A DNA stretch of 48,945 bases from the NCBI GenBank assembly GCA_943358395.1, contig CALRGY010000006.1:1-48945 (forward strand), given 5' to 3'. The notes under the pieces were generated by a model. The model was not told where the DNA came from and did no database searches. It saw only the letters and a list, made by a program, of their open reading frames with translations. Of the stretch, positions 23,580 to 31,048 are shown piece after piece. The position numbers and the translations under genes were made by a program. Source of the stretch: Candidatus Uhrbacteria bacterium (GTDB lineage: Bacteria > Patescibacteriota > Patescibacteriia > UBA9934). Within the stretch, counting starts at the first letter, position 1; every line of letters starts with the position of its first letter.

Positions 23580-24476
23580 TTAGACTGGCGTTGGAATCGT
23601 CATCGCCTCGTGTGGCGTGTAGTCGGAGAGGACGAAGTGTTCTGGTGTAAATTTCAGCATATCGTCGATCGATGTGTCAGCAATCGTTACTGTTGGGAAT
23701 ACTCGAGGTTCGCGAGCAAGCAATTCTTGAACTTTTTCGAATTGGCTTTCGTAAATGTGCGCATCGGAAATGGTGTAGACGAGTTCTTTTGGCGTGTAGC
23801 CCGTTACCTGCGCAAGCATCATGGTAAATGCCGCATACTGCACCATGTTGAACACCACGCCTACAGGGATATCGCCGCTACGTTGAAAATGGTGGACAGA
23901 AAGCTCTTTCGTTTCTGGAAAAACCAGCACATGCAAATAGCCGTGGCATGGCGCAACTACCACCTTCCGGGGAGGAAGACCGGAGTGCTGAATGGTGTAT
24001 TGCGGGATCCACGGAGAAATAATGTGGGTGCGCAAATTTGGTCGCTCTTTGATTTGTTTCACGACGTGCTCGATTTGATTAAATGGCGCGCCTTCACTTG
24101 TAGGAAACGCCGTCCATGCTGGACCGTAACTTCCGGGACCAAGATCGCCCTCTGGCAAACCAAATATGTCGCATCGCTCTTTCGTCACCCACCGCTTCCA
24201 CCATGCGCAGCCAAAGGATTTCAACTCTTCTTGCGTGCGAGCTCCGTGAAGAAACGCGACGTGTTCGCCGATTGCTCCGATCATGAATTTCCCCGAAAGG
24301 TCGCGCTCGGTAATCATGGGGAACCCATTTGCCAAGGAAAAATGCATCTGCGCCCCAAGAATCATCCGCGAGCCCTCACCTTGAATCGGCTTCACGTCGA
24401 CACCTTCTGCCATGATTTTTTGAAGAAGATTGCGATATTGAAGATCCGGCGTACGCTCCGCAAAAGGCTTCATCAT
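23580..24476 (-). CDS. thyA: thymidylate synthase
   Basis: Converts dUMP to dTMP with methylenetetrahydrofolate. 298 aa. The catalytic cysteine lies in VVVAPCHGYLHVLVF, and the dUMP-binding QRSGDIPVGVVFNMVQYA is well conserved; a C-terminal SDAHIYESQ matches the folate/dUMP region. Other motifs are diverged: the usual YGxQWR reads YGPAWT and the RR dimer arginines read RTHII. It is therefore a distant ThyA. The start overlaps the DHFR stop (ATGA). With DHFR, dCMP deaminase and dUTPase nearby it forms a thymidylate locus. Confidence 0.92.
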   Translation of the reverse strand: MMKPFAERTPDLQYRNLLQKIMAEGVDVKPIQGEGSRMILGAQMHFSLANGFPMITERDLSGKFMIGAIGEHVAFLHGARTQEELKSFGCAWWKRWVTKERCDIFGLPEGDLGPGSYGPAWTAFPTSEGAPFNQIEHVVKQIKERPNLRTHIISPWIPQYTIQHSGLPPRKVVVAPCHGYLHVLVFPETKELSVHHFQRSGDIPVGVVFNMVQYAAFTMMLAQVTGYTPKELVYTISDAHIYESQFEKVQELLAREPRVFPTVTIADTSIDDMLKFTPEHFVLSDYTPHEAMTIPTPV

Positions 24477-24976
24477 AGAACGGTGTAATGGAATAAAATA
24501 CTCTGGCTATTCAAGGCTCGCGTTTCGACGAGCTTCAGATTCATCCGACCGAAATCCTGTGCTAATGATACGCCTTCTCCGAACAGTACCGGCTCGATGG
24601 TCAAAAAAAGATCGGTCACCAATCTCTGTGCCAAGAACTGCTGGTACACTCCCCCGCCACCGGCAATAGCGACATTTGCGCACCCTTCAGCCGCAAGCTT
24701 CTCGATGATGCGCACCGGACTATCCGACGTATATTCCACACCAATCATCGGATTCTGCTTTTCTGGATCACACGTCATTACGATCAATCGTCGATCCTTC
24801 AACGGCTTGCCGATGGTGGCAAATGTTTTCCGTCCCATAATCACCACACCCGCTTCCTTGGTTTTCTCAACAAAAAATTTCAAATCTTCTTTACTCGTCC
24901 AATCCAAAGACGATTGATCTGCACGCTCCGCAATTTTCCCATCAACACTTATCGCAGCGATTAACCAGACGTTCAT
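24473..24976 (-). CDS. folA: dihydrofolate reductase
   Basis: Reduces dihydrofolate, made by ThyA, to tetrahydrofolate with NADPH. 167 aa. N-terminal VWLIAAISVDGKIAERAD, the SLDWTSKEDLKFF segment, VIMGRKTFATIGKPL and the NADPH loop AIAGGGGVYQQFL. The pattern is intermediate between classical DHFR and the RibD C-terminal reductase domain; the thyA context favours DHFR. The start at 24976 is preferred over the longer frame to 25015. A family A palindrome and a minus-strand terminator lie upstream. Confidence 0.85.
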   Translation of the reverse strand: MNVWLIAAISVDGKIAERADQSSLDWTSKEDLKFFVEKTKEAGVVIMGRKTFATIGKPLKDRRLIVMTCDPEKQNPMIGVEYTSDSPVRIIEKLAAEGCANVAIAGGGGVYQQFLAQRLVTDLFLTIEPVLFGEGVSLAQDFGRMNLKLVETRALNSQSILFHYTVL

Positions 24977-25035
24977 AGATACATCGAGTGTGGCATCGGA
25001 TGGACGAAGGGTCAACGCATGAATGTGGATGAGTG

Positions 25036-25160
25036 TAGAACGTTTTCATTTGCGGCGAGTTTCGATGAAGATCGAGGAAAATTCGTGAGACGTACTTCTT
25101 GGTACGTCAAACGATTTTCCGATGATCTGAGTCGAAAATCGACCAAATGGGAACGTTCTA
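25036..25160. repeat. palindromic repeat family A, copy 6 (covarying ends)
   Basis: Here both ends carry a different sequence that still pairs: TAGAACGTTTTCATTT on the left and AAATGGGAACGTTCTA on the right, instead of TAGGACTT/AAGTCCTA. The matched changes show that pairing, not the exact bases, is kept. Tip: ACGTAC TTCTTG GTACGT. Confidence 0.88.
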
Positions 25161-25162
25161 CG

Positions 25163-25200
25163 AAAAAAAGTCACACCGCCAAGCATGGTGACGGTGTGAC
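25163..25200 (-). terminator. minus-strand terminator upstream of DHFR
   Basis: GTCACACCG and CGGTGTGAC form a 9-bp stem (plus CC/GG inner pairs) followed on the minus strand by TTTTTTT. It points at the DHFR gene and no minus-strand gene precedes it, so it would either stop antisense transcription from the dut side or attenuate a DHFR leader. Confidence 0.7.
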
Positions 25201-25349
25201 CCTTTCCGATGAAGCATCGAACTGTGCCTCATCACGATCAGCACTGTACCTGGAAAAAATTCAGGGTCAACGAACACATGTGGATAACGAAAGTCTCGGT
25301 GGATAAACATTCGATAATCATCCTGGAATCAAGTACGATCGTGATGCTT

Positions 25350-25775
25350 ATGGAAATCGCTATCCGTCGACTTCGCCCAGACGTTCCGCTTCCTGAATAC
25401 AAAACCCCCGGCGCATGCGCATTCGATCTTGCGGTCATCGAAGGACGAACGCTCGCGCCCAATGAACGTGGCATTTTTCCGACCGGACTCGTTGTGAAGG
25501 TTCCCGAAGACCATGTCCTCATTCTTGCATCGCGATCAAGTAATGCAAAAAAAGGCATTACGCTCAGTAACGGCATCGGGATCATCGATGGTGATTACTG
25601 TGGATCGAATGACCAACTTCACATCGCGCTTCATAACATTGGCACCGAACCGTACGCCGTCGAAACTGGCGAACGTATTGCCCAGGGGATGTTTGTGCCA
25701 ATCACCCGTGCACAATTCGTCGAACCAACCAACTGGCAGGCTGCAGATCGGGGCGGATTCGGAACCACCGGGTAA
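25350..25775 (+). CDS. dut: dUTP diphosphatase
   Basis: Hydrolyses dUTP to dUMP, supplying ThyA and keeping uracil out of DNA. 141 aa from this start. The five trimeric dUTPase motifs are present: 1 GACAFDL, 2 ASRSSNAKKG (usual PRSG diverged), 3 NGIGIIDGDYCG, 4 GERIAQGMFVP, 5 RGGFGTTG. The start MEIAIRRL matches the family; ATG 25344 is also possible. A TACGAT box ends 4 nt before 25344, with a weak -35 18 nt further up. The longer open frame from 25209 is not supported. Confidence 0.93.
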   Translation: MEIAIRRLRPDVPLPEYKTPGACAFDLAVIEGRTLAPNERGIFPTGLVVKVPEDHVLILASRSSNAKKGITLSNGIGIIDGDYCGSNDQLHIALHNIGTEPYAVETGERIAQGMFVPITRAQFVEPTNWQAADRGGFGTTG

Positions 25776-25811
25776 TCCTGATATACTGGTGCAAACGCTT
25801 TTTTCTTTTCT

Positions 25812-26717
25812 ATGGCTCACCTCATCACGCTCGGAGCACTCATCGATCGCACCGTGGAACACTATCGCCTTCACTTCAAAGAACTGATTGGTATCAGCTT
25901 GTGGTTTGTGGTGGCAGCAACACCGTTCCTGTTTGCGGGCTACATTGCGCCATTTGGTGTGGATGAATTTACACCCTTCAATGAAACCGCAAGCTACATT
26001 AGCCTCAGCGCTCTTGGCGCCATTCTTACCACCATCGTTGGCATGTGGGTGAGCATTTGCCTCATGCTTACCATTGATGCGCGTGCAAAAAACACTGTTC
26101 CCAACCACGTTGCCCTCGGGAAAAAATCGTGGAAATACCTTCCTTCATTTCTTATCCTTTCGTTGAGCATCGCAGGAGGACTCAGTGTTATTGCCGTGCT
26201 GTGTATGATGCCCGGTTTCCTTATCACGTTCCTGAATACCGCCAATGGAGCAGCCGGAGCGGCGCTAGGAATCCTTGGCGTACTTCTCATTTTTGCCGGT
26301 GCTGGTGCAGGACTCTATGTGCTTATCCGATACGGAATCGCGTACGCTTTTGCACAATATTCTCTCATTCTCGAAACCGAGAGACCGCCATCCATCACCT
26401 CTGTGAGCGCACTCTATCGTGCTCTTCGAGGCCACATTGCTTCCTCTCAAAAAGCGGTCGATGGTCAATGGTGGCAGATTGCATTACGCATTCTTATTCC
26501 CAACCTCATCATTTCCCTTCTTGTTCTTGCAGTCAGCGTTGGCACCAATTTGGCCAGCACCGTGTTCATCTCCTTCGCCGCAGCATCACTCTCCGCATTG
26601 GCGATTACTCTTATTTCCGTAGCGCTCACCCTGATTCTTTTCCTGGTGAACGCCCTTGTGCTTCCCCTCTACAGCTTAACGGCGTACTACTTGTATGACA
26701 GCATCCGCCAACGATAA
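25812..26717 (+). CDS. multi-pass membrane protein of unknown function
   Basis: 301 aa with about six to seven hydrophobic segments and few charged residues. A conserved-looking cytoplasmic helix (TLGALIDRTVEHYRLHF, 6-22) starts the protein, a pattern seen in membrane proteins annotated as glycerophosphoryl diester phosphodiesterase membrane domain or DUF975-like. No catalytic residues recognised. An extended -10 TGATATACT lies at 25779-25787, giving a leader of about 20 nt without SD. It overlaps the next membrane gene by 23 bp, so the two are probably translated together. Confidence 0.75.
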   Translation: MAHLITLGALIDRTVEHYRLHFKELIGISLWFVVAATPFLFAGYIAPFGVDEFTPFNETASYISLSALGAILTTIVGMWVSICLMLTIDARAKNTVPNHVALGKKSWKYLPSFLILSLSIAGGLSVIAVLCMMPGFLITFLNTANGAAGAALGILGVLLIFAGAGAGLYVLIRYGIAYAFAQYSLILETERPPSITSVSALYRALRGHIASSQKAVDGQWWQIALRILIPNLIISLLVLAVSVGTNLASTVFISFAAASLSALAITLISVALTLILFLVNALVLPLYSLTAYYLYDSIRQR

Positions 26718-27465
26718 CCCCACAGAAACACCAGCAGAAAAAAAAGATCCGCCACGTGCGTTTGATATTCTGCTCTATGCCGCCGTACTCACCAAGCGGC
26801 ACGCAGCAGACATCTACGGCTTTACCGCGTATCTCCTATTCCCTCTTCTTCTCTTTTTAGGGGTACGCAATATTCCCGGCACCGTTGGTACTGTTTCCGT
26901 CATCGTCGTCAATGCCCTTGCTCTGGTGATTTTTTGGTGGGCATGCGCTTCAATTTGTACCTTAGTAAGCATCAAAACAGCACACCCGAAAAAAGACCAC
27001 GACATGCGCAGCGTTGGCATGCACGCTGCCGATATTGTTAAAACACTCCTTCTTACCGTTCTGCTTTCTAGCCTTCTTCAAGCCGCTGGCTTTATTCTCT
27101 TCATCATCCCCGGCATTCTTGCCACCATTCTTCTCACCTTTGCGTTTGAAGAAGTGGTGCTTCGGGGAGCAGGGCCACTCAGCGCACTTGCAGCATCCAA
27201 AGCCCGCGTTCAGGGCAATATACGCTCTGTCGGCTGGCAACTTCTTATCATTTTTGTTGCCGCCCTTCTCATCTACACCGCCCTCGGCAGTGGCATTCTG
27301 CTCTTTATTGCAGGGATTTTTCATACCGACGTCGCTGTACTCCTCAGCAACACGCCCCCATTATGGGCAGAAGCGATTCTGAGTATTCTCCAAATCGCCC
27401 TTATTCCCCCAGTGGTCATTGCGCATACCGTCCTGTATCTTTCAACGGGACCTACAGTGGAGTAA
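26695..27465 (+). CDS. multi-pass membrane protein, related to the upstream gene
   Basis: 256 aa. A hydrophilic N-terminus of about 20 residues, then about five to six membrane segments. LFIIPGILATILLTFAFEEVVL followed by ALAASKARVQGN resembles the pattern of the upstream protein (MMPGFLITF ... ALYRALRGH), so the pair probably arose from one family and may form a heteromer. Function unknown. Overlaps the upstream gene by 23 bp. Confidence 0.72.
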   Translation: MTASANDNPTETPAEKKDPPRAFDILLYAAVLTKRHAADIYGFTAYLLFPLLLFLGVRNIPGTVGTVSVIVVNALALVIFWWACASICTLVSIKTAHPKKDHDMRSVGMHAADIVKTLLLTVLLSSLLQAAGFILFIIPGILATILLTFAFEEVVLRGAGPLSALAASKARVQGNIRSVGWQLLIIFVAALLIYTALGSGILLFIAGIFHTDVAVLLSNTPPLWAEAILSILQIALIPPVVIAHTVLYLSTGPTVE

Positions 27466-27481
27466 GCTTCAATTTCCCTCG

Positions 27482-27600
27482 AAACACAACCTCACCCATA
27501 CCCTCTCCTTCGTAAGGAGAGGGATAGCGCATCCGGATTCGTGACGCATCTGACGTGACCTCTCCCTCCTTACGAAGGAGGGAGTCGGAGGGAGGTCTAA
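27482..27600. repeat. hairpin repeat family B, copy 3
   Basis: Palindromes CCCTCTCCTTCGTAAGGAGAGGG and CTCCCTCCTTACGAAGGAGGGAG joined by a spacer with GCGCATCCGGATTCGTGACGC. The version is AT-shifted relative to copies 1 and 2 but almost identical to copy 7 at 47894-48004. Confidence 0.88.
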
Positions 27601-27631
27601 CATCGTAAAGCATCCTGTATATTACCGCCGT

Positions 27632-29125
27632 ATGAATCTTATCCCCGTTATTGGCTTAGAAACGCACATCGAGCTCAGCACGAACACCAAAATGTTCTGT
27701 GGGTGCAGTGCGCGCAGCGAAGGAGCACTTCCAAACACCAATGTTTGCCCAATATGCACCGGTCACCCCGGCACGCTTCCTGTACCCAACGCGGCTGCAA
27801 TACGTTTTTCTGTGCTTCTTGGTTTAGCGCTCAACGGAACCATTACTGAGCATTCGAAGTTCGATCGCAAGCATTACTTCTATCCCGATCTTCCAAAGGC
27901 ATATCAAATTTCACAGTTCGATCTTCCCGTTATGCGCGACGGCGAGCTTTTCATCGACGTCCCCAGCGAAGGCACAGTGCGCATCGGTATTGAGCGCATG
28001 CATCTCGAAGAAGATTCCGCAAAGAATATTCACGGAAGCGATGGCAAAACCTACGTCGATTTTAACCGTTCCAGCATTCCGTTGTGTGAAATTGTCACCA
28101 AACCAGACTTTCGTACTTCTGCACAAGCCAAGGCATACGTGCAGGAATTGCGGCTTTTGGTACGTATGCTCGGCATTTCAAGCGGAGACATGGAGCACGG
28201 CCACTTGCGATGCGATGTGAATGTTTCCCTTCGCGAGGTCGACGATACCGGCTTGCCGATTGGCCCACTGAATCCCAAAACAGAGATCAAGAATATCAAC
28301 TCCTTCCGCGCCATCGAACGCGCCGTTGATTACGAAATCTCCCGTCAAACAGCACTATGGCACGCCGGAACACCGCCGATGGTTACCACCACCCGTGGAT
28401 GGAATGACGACACGCAAACTACCGATGAGCAGCGCACCAAAGAAGACTCTGCAGACTATCGCTATTTCCCGGAACCCGATATTCCACCCCTCGATCTCCG
28501 CAACCTCATCATCGATCTCCGCGATCGCCTTCCCGAACTGCCCAGAGCAAAGCGCGCACGATTTATCGACGAGTACGGATTCAAGCCCGATGCTGCAAAA
28601 CAACTGGTCGACGATGCTGATCTTGCGAACTTCGCCGAAGCCACCATTAGCGAGCTTCGCGCAGACATTTCATCGAAAAACCCTCAAAGCACTGCGGATC
28701 TTGGAAAACTCGTGAGTAATTGGATTCTCACGAAGCTTGCAAACATTCTTTCAACCGAAGGAAAAACCGTTGCCTCATCACGAATCACCCCAGAGCGTTT
28801 TGCCACGCTCCTTGCACGCATCATCGATGGAACACTCACCCCACAGAAAGCGCTCGAAGTATTAGCGCTCATGGAACAAGAAGGCGTTTCCGTCGACGAT
28901 GCCGCAAAAGAACTCGGCGCAGCATCCCTCACCGATTCCTCCGCCATCGACGCCATCGTTCTCGACGTCATCACAAATCATCCCTCGGAAGTCACCCGCT
29001 ACCACGCCGGTGAAGAAAAACTCTTCGCCTTCCTTCTTGGCCAAATCATGAAAGCCGCCAAAGGCAACGCGAATCCATCCCAAGCAACCGAAGCCCTCAA
29101 AACAGCCCTCACTAAAAAATCCTGA
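27632..29125 (+). CDS. gatB: Asp-tRNA(Asn)/Glu-tRNA(Gln) amidotransferase subunit B
   Basis: tRNA-binding kinase subunit of GatCAB, which amidates Glu-tRNA(Gln) and/or Asp-tRNA(Asn). 497 aa, full length. Motifs: PVIGLETHIELSTNTKMFCGC (5-25), VCPICTGHPGTLPVPN with the zinc cysteines, KHYFYPDLPKAYQISQFD, RMHLEEDSAK and EIKNINSFR, plus a C-terminal helical YqeY-like tail. A TATATT box ends 8 nt before the ATG, with no SD, so it is likely leaderless. gatA and gatC are not in the window. The TGA stop lies inside the terminator stem. Confidence 0.97.
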   Translation: MNLIPVIGLETHIELSTNTKMFCGCSARSEGALPNTNVCPICTGHPGTLPVPNAAAIRFSVLLGLALNGTITEHSKFDRKHYFYPDLPKAYQISQFDLPVMRDGELFIDVPSEGTVRIGIERMHLEEDSAKNIHGSDGKTYVDFNRSSIPLCEIVTKPDFRTSAQAKAYVQELRLLVRMLGISSGDMEHGHLRCDVNVSLREVDDTGLPIGPLNPKTEIKNINSFRAIERAVDYEISRQTALWHAGTPPMVTTTRGWNDDTQTTDEQRTKEDSADYRYFPEPDIPPLDLRNLIIDLRDRLPELPRAKRARFIDEYGFKPDAAKQLVDDADLANFAEATISELRADISSKNPQSTADLGKLVSNWILTKLANILSTEGKTVASSRITPERFATLLARIIDGTLTPQKALEVLALMEQEGVSVDDAAKELGAASLTDSSAIDAIVLDVITNHPSEVTRYHAGEEKLFAFLLGQIMKAAKGNANPSQATEALKTALTKKS

Positions 29126-29146
29126 GCATAACGCTCAGGATTTTTT
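29114..29146 (+). terminator. rho-independent terminator at the gatB stop
   Basis: A 14-bp perfect stem AAAAAATCCTGAGC with GCTCAGGATTTTTT and a 5-nt loop. The gatB TGA is within the left arm. Symmetric T and A runs make it bidirectional, so it also ends the convergent coiled-coil gene. Confidence 0.93.
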
Positions 29147-29153
29147 ATTTCAG

Positions 29154-29900
29154 CTACAGGGTCTGAAGATCGCTCTTCTCTTTTCTCTTGGCATTAATTT
29201 CTGCTGACTTCGCTTCAGCTACTTCACGAAGCCTCCCATCGATGACACCGATCTGTTCTGCGAGCTCTCGTTTACGACCAAACTGCCAGAAACGCACTGC
29301 TTTCTCTTGATCCATTAATCGTTTTCGTTGCTCACGAAGATCCACCTCGGAAGAATCGAATCTTCCAGGTAAACGAGATGATTCTTGAGCGATCTCCGTA
29401 AGAGCCTGAGTCAGAACCGGTATCGAAGGCGCTCCATTAAAGGCGCGAGACTCCGCTTCTGGTGCAAGAGGTGCGCCAGCATTCTTCTGCATAGCCCTCT
29501 CCGCCTCGTCGCGCCGATGCATCATGGTACCAATTGCTGCATCAAAATCCGCTAATCGTTGACGTGCGCCAGAGAAAAATCGTGCTTTCCACGTGTTCGC
29601 CGCCTCCCTTTGCAATCGAAGGTCCCGCAGCTGTGCATTCAACGTTTTCACCTGCTGTACATATTCGTTCGGCGCAGGAGCCATCTTCTGCGCAAGATCA
29701 TTCTTTAACTGTTCTACAGCAACCACGGGCTTATCCGGAACAAACTCCGCACCCTTCTTGGTAAATTTGTAGGTTCCCTGCCCTTGCTTAAACTCCTCAA
29801 AGTTTGCGAAAGGCTTCCCAACAACATCATCCTTTCGCCCCTCTCCCCGACGCACTTCAACACTCCGAGGCTTTGGCAACGGCTTGGCACTCGATTCCAT
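29154..29900 (-). CDS. coiled-coil hypothetical protein
   Basis: About 248 aa from 29900; the in-frame ATG at 29930 overlaps the miaA stop as TAATG and is also plausible. The chosen ATG has GAAGGA 7 nt upstream. The sequence is Lys/Arg/Glu/Ala-rich, with long helical stretches likely to form coiled coils at about 65-125 and 185-245. It has no membrane segment and no recognised family. Co-transcribed with miaA. Confidence 0.65.
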   Translation of the reverse strand: MESSAKPLPKPRSVEVRRGEGRKDDVVGKPFANFEEFKQGQGTYKFTKKGAEFVPDKPVVAVEQLKNDLAQKMAPAPNEYVQQVKTLNAQLRDLRLQREAANTWKARFFSGARQRLADFDAAIGTMMHRRDEAERAMQKNAGAPLAPEAESRAFNGAPSIPVLTQALTEIAQESSRLPGRFDSSEVDLREQRKRLMDQEKAVRFWQFGRKRELAEQIGVIDGRLREVAEAKSAEINAKRKEKSDLQTL

Positions 29901-29929
29901 TCCTATTCCTTCTCGCATACATCTCAGCA

Positions 29930-30949
29930 TTAGCGCTTGAGGCAATTATCCGCTATTTCTAGGGCAGCGTCGACGGATGTTACCCACAGAACGCGGGGGT
30001 CGCGGCGAAACCAGGTTTCTTGGCGTTTAGCGTAATGATGGCTGTCGTATTTTATGCGGATGACGGCGTCGCGAAGGGAGGTTTTCTTTTCAAAGAATTC
30101 AACAATCTGCCGGTACCCAATACCCGTCATCGCCTGGCATTCAGCGCCATACTGGGCAAGCAAACCCCGAACCTCATCAACGAGTCCATTCCCGATCATC
30201 TCGTCTACCCGAGCATCGATACGGGCGTAGAGCTGTTCTCGAGGCACATCGATGCCGATGATGCACGCGTCGTACATCGGCGTTTCAAACGCTTGATGAT
30301 CTGCTAATGCTCCGCCGGTGGTACGCAAAATCTCCAGCGCACGCACTAGTCGCCTACGGTTTTTTTCATCAATCGTTGCAGCAGCATCTGGATCACGCTC
30401 GGCAATTTCCTCGAAAAGATCGTTGTCCGACATCCCATCGAGTTCCCTGCGCATCTCCGCACTCGGCACTGCGCCAGCAAAATTCGGTCGGTCGAGAACG
30501 GCACGAATGTACAACCCGGTCCCCCCGACGAGAATCGGAACATTCCCTCGATTGAGAATCTCCCCGATTTTCTCATCGGCGTAGGCTTGAAATTGCGAGA
30601 CGGTAAACGGTTCATCGGGGTTTACCAGATCGATGCCCCAGTGGGGGATGCTGTGAACGAAGCGGGGACGCTCGGAGAAAAGGGATGTGATTGAATCCCC
30701 ACCCCCTCCACCCTTCGCTCCTTCCGAGCTTCGGAGTGGCAAGCCGACTCCCCCATAAATGGGGGAGAGTTCTCGATTCACGTCCGCTTCCGGCTTCGCG
30801 GTTCCAATATCCATGCCCCGATACACAGTCCGACTGTCGGCGGCAATGATTTCCCCACCAAGCCGTTGTGCCAATGCAATCCCAATCCCCGTCTTTCCAC
30901 TACAGGTCGGCCCAACCACTGCAATAATTTTTGGAAGCACTTCATCCAT
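29930..30949 (-). CDS. miaA: tRNA dimethylallyltransferase MiaA with a repeat-derived insertion
   Basis: Adds a dimethylallyl group to A37 of tRNAs reading UNN codons. 339 aa. P-loop GPTCSGKT at 13-20, IIAADSRTVYRGMDIGTAKP at about 34-53, IPHWGIDLVNPDEPFT, VGGTGLYIRAVLD, and the C-terminal YAKRQETWFRRD region. Between AKP and PHW the family normally has only a few residues; here about 40 extra residues (56-98) include a family B hairpin repeat translated as LSPIYGGVGLPLRSSEGAKG and more. The start at 30949 follows an extended -10 TGTTACGAT that ends 9 nt before the ATG. Confidence 0.94.
   Translation of the reverse strand: MDEVLPKIIAVVGPTCSGKTGIGIALAQRLGGEIIAADSRTVYRGMDIGTAKPEADVNRELSPIYGGVGLPLRSSEGAKGGGGGDSITSLFSERPRFVHSIPHWGIDLVNPDEPFTVSQFQAYADEKIGEILNRGNVPILVGGTGLYIRAVLDRPNFAGAVPSAEMRRELDGMSDNDLFEEIAERDPDAAATIDEKNRRRLVRALEILRTTGGALADHQAFETPMYDACIIGIDVPREQLYARIDARVDEMIGNGLVDEVRGLLAQYGAECQAMTGIGYRQIVEFFEKKTSLRDAVIRIKYDSHHYAKRQETWFRRDPRVLWVTSVDAALEIADNCLKR
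30694..30780. repeat. hairpin repeat family B, copy 4, inside miaA
   Basis: CTCCCCCATAAATGGGGGAG plus flanking C-rich (CCCCACCCCCTCCACCC) tract and a GCTCCTTCCGAGCTTCGGAG stem. It is in frame within miaA and translated into about 29 residues. Confidence 0.8.
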
Positions 30950-31007
30950 ACGCCCAGCATCGTAACACAAAACCTGTGCATAGATCCCAAAAAATAGCCG
31001 ATAATAT

Positions 31008-31016
31008 TGATACAAT
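31008..31016 (+). promoter_or_regulatory. extended -10 promoter for the 776-aa gene
   Basis: TGATACAAT, with the start codon at 31049, giving a leader of about 25 nt. The -35 region is weak. Confidence 0.5.
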
Positions 31017-31048
31017 GAAGGGGTATTTTATTTTTGAGATGTTCCAAT

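Noticed and set aside
23379-24488. 369-codon plus-strand frame opposite thyA and HIT
   Set aside because: Arg/His/Cys/Trp-rich composition and full overlap with thyA make it non-coding.
25279-25287. A perfect DnaA box (TTATCCACA on the minus strand) upstream of dut
   Set aside because: It is isolated, with no cluster of boxes, AT-rich unwinding region or dnaA/dnaN nearby, so it is not an origin.
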